Below, one piece after another: positions 58,720 to 64,000 of a stretch of 64,000 bases of DNA. Under the pieces are notes generated by a model. It had not been told where the DNA came from, did not search any database, and was given only the letters and a program-made list of their open reading frames with translations. Both the position numbers and the translations under genes were made by a program. This DNA is from Xanthomonas sp. SI (lineage in GTDB: Bacteria; Pseudomonadota; Gammaproteobacteria; Xanthomonadales; Xanthomonadaceae), in assembly GCF_014236855.1 (NCBI RefSeq), contig NZ_CP051261.1:434001-498000 (forward strand), read 5' to 3'. Each line of letters begins with the position of its first letter. Within the stretch, counting starts at the first letter, position 1.

Positions 58720-58791
58720 CCTGTAGGAGCGGCTTCAGCCGCGACAGGCATTACCGGTAACGCCTGTCGCGGCTGAAGCCGCTCCTACAGG
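58720..58791. repeat. Perfect 30-bp inverted REP-like pair between convergent genes
   Basis: The arms 58,720-58,749 and 58,762-58,791 are exact reverse complements around a 12-base spacer containing ACCGGT. The core TGTAGGAGCGGCTTCAGCC is the xanthomonad intergenic repeat also seen at 52,594. It probably folds into a long RNA stem that ends or protects both transcripts. Confidence 0.9.
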
Positions 58792-58813
58792 GGCATGCGC
58801 GATGCACATGATG

Positions 58814-59632
58814 CTAAGCGGAGGCATCGGTACGGATCAGTTGGCGGAACAGCGCATCCAGCGCCCGCGGATCGCCGCTGCCGGCGGCTAGGCGCGGCGC
58901 GGCGGCGCCCATGCGCGCCAGTTCGGCGTCCAGGAAGTCGCTGATCGCCGGGACCCGCGGACCGTCCTCGATTTCCGCGGCGGCGCGTTTCTTCTCCAGC
59001 AAGGCATCGATCGCCTCACGCAGCGGTCCCGACGGCAGCAGCGCCTCCAGCAGCAGCTCGAACGCCATCGGCGGCATCCCCTGCTCGCGTTCGATCCACT
59101 GGCAGGCCAGCACCGGGCGCAGCACGTACAGGTATTTCTTGGTGCGGATGCGTTCGCCGCGCAGATAACCGCGGTAGTTGCTCTTGGCCATGTTGAAGTA
59201 ATGCCACCAGGTGCCCAGCGGCGAGTAGAACGCGTGCGCCATCTGCAGCAGTCCGGAGACGGCGGTGGGATCCTGGCGGTAGACCAGCGGCGACTGCAGC
59301 CATTCCAGCAGCGTTGGATTGGACTTGGATACCAGACGCAGCGCCTTGCGCAGGTCCCAGCCGCTGACGTCCAGGTCGTCGGCGATCGGCAGTTCGATCA
59401 CGTCGCGCTGCGGCTCGCCCGGCCCGGTGCGTTCGTTGACGGTCAGATACCACTCCGGCCGATGCATATAGACGAAGCGCGCGTCGTAGTCGCTGTCGGG
59501 CGAGGAAAATCCCCAGCCGCGGCTGCCGGACTCGCAGGCCAGCAGGATGCGCACATCGTGGCTGCGTTCGATGTCGCCGAGCGCGTCCAGCACGGCGACG
59601 CGCTTGTCCGGCGCGAGCGGGTGGATCTCCAT
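58814..59632 (-). CDS. RlaP/YcgL-like predicted nucleotidyltransferase (COG3541)
   Basis: 272 residues. Minimal nucleotidyltransferase motif ACESGSRGWGFSSPDSDYDA with the Asp pair (DSDYD) plus DVIELPIADDLDVSGWDLRK, LLEWLQSPLVYR and FNMAKSNYRGYLRG, which define the RlaP family of putative RNA-repair DNA-polymerase-beta-like proteins. Proposed role is adding nucleotides during RNA repair, unproven here. Start ATG 59,632. It stands alone next to mnmG. Confidence 0.88.
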   Translation of the reverse strand: MEIHPLAPDKRVAVLDALGDIERSHDVRILLACESGSRGWGFSSPDSDYDARFVYMHRPEWYLTVNERTGPGEPQRDVIELPIADDLDVSGWDLRKALRLVSKSNPTLLEWLQSPLVYRQDPTAVSGLLQMAHAFYSPLGTWWHYFNMAKSNYRGYLRGERIRTKKYLYVLRPVLACQWIEREQGMPPMAFELLLEALLPSGPLREAIDALLEKKRAAAEIEDGPRVPAISDFLDAELARMGAAAPRLAAGSGDPRALDALFRQLIRTDASA

Positions 59633-59680
59633 GGCCTGTCGTCCTTGTAGCGGCGGGACAGGATGCCGCGCAGCCGCCGC

Positions 59681-61570
59681 TTACGCCACCCGGCTGCGCC
59701 GCGCGCGCTCCAGGTGCACCAGCAGCAGCGAGATCGCCGCCGGGGTCATGCCGGGAATGCGCTGCGCCTGGCCCACGCTCTGTGGGCGCACGCGCTGCAG
59801 TTTCTGCTGCACTTCGGCCGACAGCCCGCGCACCTGCGCGTAGTCGAACGCCTCGGGAATCGGCGTGTCCTCGTGGCGCTGCTGGCGCGCGATCTCGTCG
59901 CGCTGGCGATCAAGATAGCCGGCGTACTTGATGCCGATCTCGACCTGCTCGGCGACCTGCGCGTCGTCCACGCCCGGGCCCAGCGACGGCACCCGCATCA
60001 ACGCGGCGTAGTTCAGCTCCGGGCGTTTGATCAGGTCGAGCACGGTGGTCTCGCGGCTCACCGCCACGCCCAGCGTCGCGGCGACCTCGCGGCCCAGCGC
60101 ATTGCCCGGCGTGGCCCACAGCGCGCTCAGCCGTTCGTTCTCCCGCGCCACCGCCTCCTGCTTGGCCTGGAAGCGCGCCCAGCGCGCCTCGCCGACCAGG
60201 CCCAGTTCGTGGCCGATGCTGGTCAGGCGCGCGTCGGCGTTGTCCTCGCGCAGCTGCAGCCGGTATTCGGCGCGGCTGGTGAACATGCGGTACGGCTCGG
60301 TGGTGCCGTGGGTGATCAGGTCGTCGATCAGTACGCCGATGTAGGCCTGGTCGCGGCGCGGCGACCACGGCTCCAGCCCACGCACCTGGCGCGCCGCATT
60401 GAGTCCGGCGATCAGTCCCTGCGCGGCCGCTTCCTCGTAGCCGGTGGTGCCGTTGATCTGGCCGGCGAAGAACAGCCCCGGCATGGCCTTGGTCTCCAGC
60501 GAGGCCTTGAGCCCGCGCGGGTCGAAGAAGTCGTATTCGATCGCGTAGCCGGGGCGGGTGATGTGGGCGCGCTCGAAGCCGCGGATCGAACGCACCAGCT
60601 CCAGCTGCACGTCGAACGGCAGCGAGGTGGAGATGCCGTTGGGATAGATCTCGGCCACGTCCAGGCCTTCGGGCTCGACGAAGATCTGATGGCTGGCCTT
60701 GTCGGCGAAGCGCACCACCTTGTCCTCGATCGACGGGCAGTAGCGCGGGCCGATGCCCTCGATCTGGCCGGTGTACAGCGGCGAGCGGTCCAGCGCGCCG
60801 CGGATGATGTCGTGGGTGCGCTCGGTGGTATGGGTGATCCAGCACGAGACCTGGCGCGGATGCTGGGCGAGTTCGCCCATGAACGACATCACCGGCAGCG
60901 GATCGTCGCCGGGCTGCTCTTCCATCGCCGCGTAGTCGAGGCTGCGCCCGTCGATGCGCGGCGGGGTGCCGGTCTTGAGCCGGTCCACGCCGAAGCGGCC
61001 GTCGCGCAGCGTCTGCGCCAGCGCGGTGGCCGGCGGGTCGCCGGCGCGGCCGCCGGCATACTGGGTCTGGCCGATGTGGATCTTGCCGGCCAGGAAGGTG
61101 CCGGCGGTCAGCACCACCGCCGCCGCCTCGAAGCGCAGGCCGGTCTGGGTGATGGCGCCGCGCACGCGCTCGCCTTCCACGATCAGCGCGTCGACCGCGG
61201 CCTGGAACAGGGTCAGGTTCGGCTGAGTCTCGACCAGGCGCCGGATCGCGCCGCGGTACAGGTTGCGGTCGGCCTGGCAGCGGGTGGCGCGCACCGCCGG
61301 GCCCTTGGACGCGTTGAGCGTGCGCCACTGGATGCCGGCCAGGTCGGCGGCATGCGCCATCGCCCCGCCCAGCGCATCGATTTCCTTGACCAGATGGCCC
61401 TTGCCGATGCCGCCGATGGCCGGGTTGCAGCTCATCGCGCCCACCGTCTCCACGTTGTGGGTCAGCAGCAGGGTGCGTGCGCCGGCGCGCGCGGCGGCCA
61501 GCGCGGCCTCGGTGCCCGCGTGGCCGCCGCCGATCACGATGACGTCGTAGCGGTAGAAGGAATGGCTCAT
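59681..61570 (-). CDS. mnmG: tRNA uridine-5-carboxymethylaminomethyl modification enzyme MnmG (GidA)
   Basis: 629 residues, the length of E. coli MnmG. FAD-binding [20 protein letters not shown] close to the N-terminus, [20 protein letters not shown], and [11 protein letters not shown], all diagnostic. With MnmE it modifies U34 of certain tRNAs. I start at ATG 61,570 ([17 protein letters not shown]); the longer frame to 61,864 would run across the small-RNA candidate and is not supported. Confidence 0.97.
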   Translation of the reverse strand: MSHSFYRYDVIVIGGGHAGTEAALAAARAGARTLLLTHNVETVGAMSCNPAIGGIGKGHLVKEIDALGGAMAHAADLAGIQWRTLNASKGPAVRATRCQADRNLYRGAIRRLVETQPNLTLFQAAVDALIVEGERVRGAITQTGLRFEAAAVVLTAGTFLAGKIHIGQTQYAGGRAGDPPATALAQTLRDGRFGVDRLKTGTPPRIDGRSLDYAAMEEQPGDDPLPVMSFMGELAQHPRQVSCWITHTTERTHDIIRGALDRSPLYTGQIEGIGPRYCPSIEDKVVRFADKASHQIFVEPEGLDVAEIYPNGISTSLPFDVQLELVRSIRGFERAHITRPGYAIEYDFFDPRGLKASLETKAMPGLFFAGQINGTTGYEEAAAQGLIAGLNAARQVRGLEPWSPRRDQAYIGVLIDDLITHGTTEPYRMFTSRAEYRLQLREDNADARLTSIGHELGLVGEARWARFQAKQEAVARENERLSALWATPGNALGREVAATLGVAVSRETTVLDLIKRPELNYAALMRVPSLGPGVDDAQVAEQVEIGIKYAGYLDRQRDEIARQQRHEDTPIPEAFDYAQVRGLSAEVQQKLQRVRPQSVGQAQRIPGMTPAAISLLLVHLERARRSRVA

Positions 61571-61687
61571 CGGGTACTCGTCCGCCCGGTCGCGGGGACC
61601 GGGATGGGGGCGTTCGCGGGGTGGCGCACGCCGGAAAACGGAAATTTTGGAGTTCTCATCACAGTTTACGGATTCGCCCCTAAAGTT

Positions 61688-61701
61688 GGCACGCCATCTG
61701 C
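61688..61701 (+). promoter_or_regulatory. Candidate sigma-54 (-24/-12) promoter
   Basis: TTGGCACGCCATCTGCA: GG at 61,688-61,689 and GC at 61,700-61,701, separated by exactly ten bases as sigma-54 requires (consensus TGGCAC-N5-TTGCA). Transcription would start near 61,713. Confidence 0.65.
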
Positions 61702-61712
61702 AGATATCCCTA

Positions 61713-61828
61713 CTGCACCCAACGTGGCATTGCGTCAGGGGCGTACGACTGGAATTGGAACAGGGGCCAGTCACGCGCACGTTGGGGGAGCTGGGGGCCG
61801 GTAGTCGGGGGACTGCCGGCCCTTTTTT
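61713..61828 (+). ncRNA. Candidate small RNA (about 116 nt)
   Basis: Between the -24/-12 promoter and a strong terminator. The predicted RNA folds on sight: CCCAACGTG (61,718-61,726) pairs with CACGTTGGG (61,778-61,786), enclosing a second stem GACTGG (61,747-61,752) with CCAGTC (61,767-61,772), whose loop contains GGAACAGGGG. The terminator stem follows. No ORF with a ribosome site fits. Start is inferred from the promoter. It could also be a leader, but no gene follows on this strand until 62,794. Confidence 0.65.
61795..61828 (+). terminator. Rho-independent terminator of the candidate small RNA
   Basis: GGGCCGGTAGTC, loop GGGG, GACTGCCGGCCC (one G-T pair), then TTTTTT. Confidence 0.85.
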
Positions 61829-61874
61829 ATGCCTGCGATTCGGGTCCGATGCCAACAACAGCAAGGCCCGAACG

Positions 61875-61908
61875 CGAAAAGCCCCGGCGAACCGGGGCTT
61901 TTCGTTTT
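61875..61908. terminator. Bidirectional terminator hairpin
   Basis: CGAAAAGCCCCGG, loop CGAA, CCGGGGCTTTTCG, then TTTTAG on the plus strand; the A-run makes a T-run on the minus strand too. It would end minus-strand transcription from the lipoprotein gene at 62,071. Confidence 0.85.
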
Positions 61909-62070
61909 AGGCGCCGACGCCCGACAGGGCCGGAACAGGGGGGATCCAGATTTCCCTGTCGGACATCGACATAGACAGTGGGGCGATCCCTTCGGGTCAT
62001 AAAGCGACGCAGGCGGTCACCCCGTACGACGTAGAGTGCGTCTTGTGCCTGCGTGAAATCAAGCCTTTTC
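61909..62070 (-). ncRNA. Structured 3' UTR or second small RNA candidate
   Basis: Between the lipoprotein stop and the terminator at 61,875-61,908. Two inverted repeats: ACGCAGGC (62,007-62,014) with GCCTGCGT (62,047-62,054), and CCGACAGGG (61,921-61,929) with CCCTGTCGG (61,954-61,962), plus a small hairpin around CCCTTCGGG. Strand is inferred from the terminator; it may simply be an untranslated tail. Confidence 0.35.
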
Positions 62071-62628
62071 TTAGGGCTCTAGTGTGCGCTTCGTCCCATT
62101 GCTACGACCCAGATTGCCAGGCCGGGGTGCGGCCGGACGCGGCTGGGCGGCCGGCCGCGGCGCGCTGGCCGGACGTGGCTGCATCGACTGCGGCCGCGGC
62201 TGCATCGACTGGGGGCGTGGGCCGGCGTTGGCGGCATCGGGACGGCGCAGCCGGTCCAGGTCGCGCCACGGCGCCTTGCCCCGGCCGCCGCCGCCACCGA
62301 TGACCGGCGGCGGCCGGTCCGGCGGGCGGCCGTTGTCGTCGGGCCGCGGACGCGGCGGCGGACGGTGCCGCGGCGGACCGTAGTAGTCGCGGTAGTAGTA
62401 CGGGCCGCCATAGCCGTAGTAGCCATAGCCGTAATAGCCGGCGCCATAACCGTAGGGCACCGCGCCGTACGGCGCGTAATAGCCGTCGGAGTAGCCGTCC
62501 GGATAGCGGTATTCGACCGATGGGGCACCGCGGTAATAACCGCCGCCGCCGTTGTCGGCGTAGTCGTAGGTGGCGCAGCCGCTCAGCGTGGCCAGCAATC
62601 CAGCGGCCCAGATCAGGCGCATGTTCAT
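62071..62628 (-). CDS. Tyr/Gly/Pro-rich lipoprotein
   Basis: 185 residues. Signal peptide MNMRLIWAAGLLATLSGCAT with lipobox LSGC. Then a Tyr/Gly-rich segment (YGAGYYGYGYYGYGGPYYYR), a Pro/Arg-rich segment (GPPRHRPPPRPRPDD) and short repeats QPRPQSMQPRPQSM near the C-terminus. Low-complexity, probably disordered and exposed at the cell envelope. YG-rich lipoproteins are common in xanthomonads with no assigned role. Its mRNA likely ends at the terminator at 61,875-61,908. Confidence 0.8.
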   Translation of the reverse strand: MNMRLIWAAGLLATLSGCATYDYADNGGGGYYRGAPSVEYRYPDGYSDGYYAPYGAVPYGYGAGYYGYGYYGYGGPYYYRDYYGPPRHRPPPRPRPDDNGRPPDRPPPVIGGGGGRGKAPWRDLDRLRRPDAANAGPRPQSMQPRPQSMQPRPASAPRPAAQPRPAAPRPGNLGRSNGTKRTLEP

Positions 62629-62793
62629 GGCGAATCCTCTCCCTGAGGCTGACCGACAGGTTCGGCGTGTTGCATTGAATGCCCCCTTAACTCGCTTCGT
62701 CGTTGATTGAACGCTTAAGTCGCGTGCAACCGCCGTGTTGCCCCGGCAGCCCGCGACACCGCGAACTTGGGACGATACGCTAACCTTTCACGC

Positions 62794-63753
62794 ATGTTCT
62801 CATCTTCACTGCCCGTTTTCGCCGATGTGACCGCCGCCGCGGCGCGGATCGCGCCGCATGCCCAGGTCACCCCGGTCCTGCGCTCGCGGGCGCTGGACGC
62901 GGCGACTGGCGCGACCCTGCTGTTCAAGGCCGAGCACCTGCAGCGCGGCGGCGCGTTCAAGTTCCGCGGCGCCTGCAATGCGGTGTGGGCGCTGAGCGAG
63001 GCGCAGGCCGCGCACGGCGTGGTCACCCATTCCTCGGGCAATCACGGTGCGGCCCTGGCGCAGGCCGCGCGTAGCCGCGGCATCGGTTGCCACGTGGTGG
63101 TGCCGGAGGGCGCGGTGGCGGCCAAGCTGGCCAATATCGCCCGCGACGGCGCCACCCTGTGGCGCTGCGAGGCCGGCATCGCCGCGCGCGAGGCGATGTG
63201 CGCGCAGGTGCAGCAGCAGACCGGCGCAACCCTGGTGCATCCGTACACCGATCCGGCGGTGATCGCCGGCCAGGGCACCGCGGCCCTGGAACTGCTCGGC
63301 GCCAGCGGCCCGCTCGACCTGCTGGTGGTGCCGGTCGGCGGCGGCGGCCTGGCCGCCGGCAGCCGCCTGGCGCTGTCGGCGCTGGCGCCGCAGGCGCGCC
63401 TGCTGCTGGCCGAGCCGGCCGGCGCCGCCGACACCGCGCGCTCGCTGGCGGCCGGCGCGCTGCGCGTGGACTTCGTTCCGGACACGATCTGCGACGGCTT
63501 GCGCGGCACCCTCGGTGCGTCCAACTTCGCGCTGCTGCACGGCCAGGCCGAGACGATCGTGGTCGAGGACGCCGCCACCGTGGCGGCGATGCGGCTGCTG
63601 TGGCAGGTGCTCAAGCAGGTGGTGGAACCCTCGTCGGCGATCGCGCTGGCGGCGGTGCTGGCGCAGCCCGAGCGCTTCGCCGGGCGCCGGGTCGGGCTGA
63701 TCCTGTCCGGCGGCAACGTCGATCTCGACGCCCTGCCGTGGGGCACGGCGTGA
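62794..63753 (+). CDS. PLP-dependent serine/threonine dehydratase (or racemase) family
   Basis: 319 residues of fold-type II. The PLP lysine is in GGAFKFRGACNAVW; SSGNHGAALAQAAR binds substrate, and a Gly loop (PVGGGGLAAG) holds the phosphate. It resembles threonine dehydratase and serine racemase proteins of about 320 residues without a regulatory ACT domain. So the activity is likely deamination of L-serine/threonine or racemisation. I use ATG 62,794, since the upstream TTG (62,767) has no ribosome site. Followed directly by the YdcF-like gene. Confidence 0.88.
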   Translation: MFSSSLPVFADVTAAAARIAPHAQVTPVLRSRALDAATGATLLFKAEHLQRGGAFKFRGACNAVWALSEAQAAHGVVTHSSGNHGAALAQAARSRGIGCHVVVPEGAVAAKLANIARDGATLWRCEAGIAAREAMCAQVQQQTGATLVHPYTDPAVIAGQGTAALELLGASGPLDLLVVPVGGGGLAAGSRLALSALAPQARLLLAEPAGAADTARSLAAGALRVDFVPDTICDGLRGTLGASNFALLHGQAETIVVEDAATVAAMRLLWQVLKQVVEPSSAIALAAVLAQPERFAGRRVGLILSGGNVDLDALPWGTA

Positions 63754-64000
63754 AGCCGCGGCGACGACGCGGCTGGCTGGGCTGGCTCGGTCGGCTGACC
63801 GCGGTGCTGGGGCTGTGGCTGCTGGGCGTGGCGATCTACATCGTCTGGGTCGGCGACCGCGACCAGGCGGCGCCGGCCGACGCGATCATCGTGCTCGGGG
63901 CGGCCGCCTACGACGCCAAGCCCTCGCCGGTGTTCGAAGAGCGCATCCGCCACGGCCTGGACCTCTACCAGCGCGGCTATGCGCCGACCCTGATCTTCAC
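63750..64000 (+). CDS. YdcF/ElyC-like DUF218 protein, N-terminus only (cut by window edge)
   Basis: The start GTG 63,750 overlaps the preceding stop (GTGA). The peptide has a basic start (MKPRRRRGWLGWLGRL), one membrane helix (AVLGLWLLGVAIYIVWV), then ADAIIVLGAAAYDAKPSPVF and RIRHGLDLYQRGYAPTLIFT, the DUF218 start with the IIVLG motif. Relatives (ElyC, SanA, YdcF) act in envelope polysaccharide or lipid metabolism. The gene continues beyond the window. Confidence 0.88.
   Translation, partial: MKPRRRRGWLGWLGRLTAVLGLWLLGVAIYIVWVGDRDQAAPADAIIVLGAAAYDAKPSPVFEERIRHGLDLYQRGYAPTLIF

Larger units (their letters stand above)
61571..62070. other. 500-base intergenic region rich in RNA signals
   Basis: No protein gene. 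It holds a candidate small RNA on the plus strand with promoter and terminator, a second perfect terminator hairpin and a further structured stretch read on the minus strand; each is listed separately. Confidence 0.7.

Noticed and set aside
59681..61864. MnmG with a 98-residue N-terminal extension
   Set aside because: The extension crosses the small-RNA candidate, has no ribosome site and lies before the canonical MnmG start.
1..64000. tRNA, rRNA or complete insertion sequences
   Set aside because: No cloverleaf, ribosomal RNA or transposase motifs were seen; the only mobile element signs are the integron and REP-like repeats.

Overview
The window is high-GC gammaproteobacterial DNA, and the gene content points to a xanthomonad. 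The strongest pointer is a chromosomal integron whose integrase gene sits tail-to-tail with ilvD, the known integron site in Xanthomonas. No rRNA, tRNA or CRISPR array was seen. Function calls come from reading the translated sequence; no database search was run.

Region 1 (1-15,690) is a cassette array with lower and more variable GC than the rest. I count 31 well-formed attC sites plus one decayed site. All are oriented so that cassette genes read on the minus strand, away from attI at about 14,511-14,580. The cassettes encode small unknown proteins, membrane proteins, lipoproteins, three VOC (glyoxalase/bleomycin-resistance-fold) proteins, an Imm32-like protein and a lipoprotein built from the substrate-binding domain of DnaK. 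Five cassettes are copies of one roughly 280-bp element with no convincing ORF. Two VOC cassettes and two small membrane-protein cassettes are also duplicated. The integrase gene (14,676-15,686, plus strand) keeps all catalytic motifs but has three separate one-base deletions, so the array is probably frozen in this strain. A PQQ-type sugar dehydrogenase gene lies at the far end of the array, between two related copies of a broken cassette gene.

Region 2 (15,789-21,880) holds ilvD, the ygiB-ygiC pair, a small coiled-coil gene and a secreted PstS/DING-like phosphate-binding protein. Region 3 (21,882-41,194) is an eight-gene minus-strand operon: TpsB transporter, an ExbB with an N-terminal DUF2341-LamG region, ExbD, TonB, a putative porin, a coiled-coil periplasmic protein, a small exported protein and a 4,020-residue filamentous-haemagglutinin-like TpsA. 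This is two-partner secretion packaged with its own TonB-ExbB-ExbD energy module and is the most system-like novelty here.

Region 4 (41,817-48,832) is a MoxR operon (RDD, SpoIIM/DUF95, DUF4129, DUF4350, MoxR ATPase, DUF58). It is followed by a DUF2167 membrane protein, a gamma-carbonic anhydrase, a lysine-rich microprotein and a RIO1-type kinase. Region 5 (52,950-58,696) is a complete RND efflux operon (adaptor, pump, outer-membrane channel). Region 6 (58,814-64,000) holds an RlaP-like nucleotidyltransferase, mnmG, a strong candidate small RNA driven by a sigma-54-type promoter, a Tyr/Gly/Pro-rich lipoprotein, a PLP-dependent serine/threonine dehydratase and the start of a YdcF/DUF218 protein.
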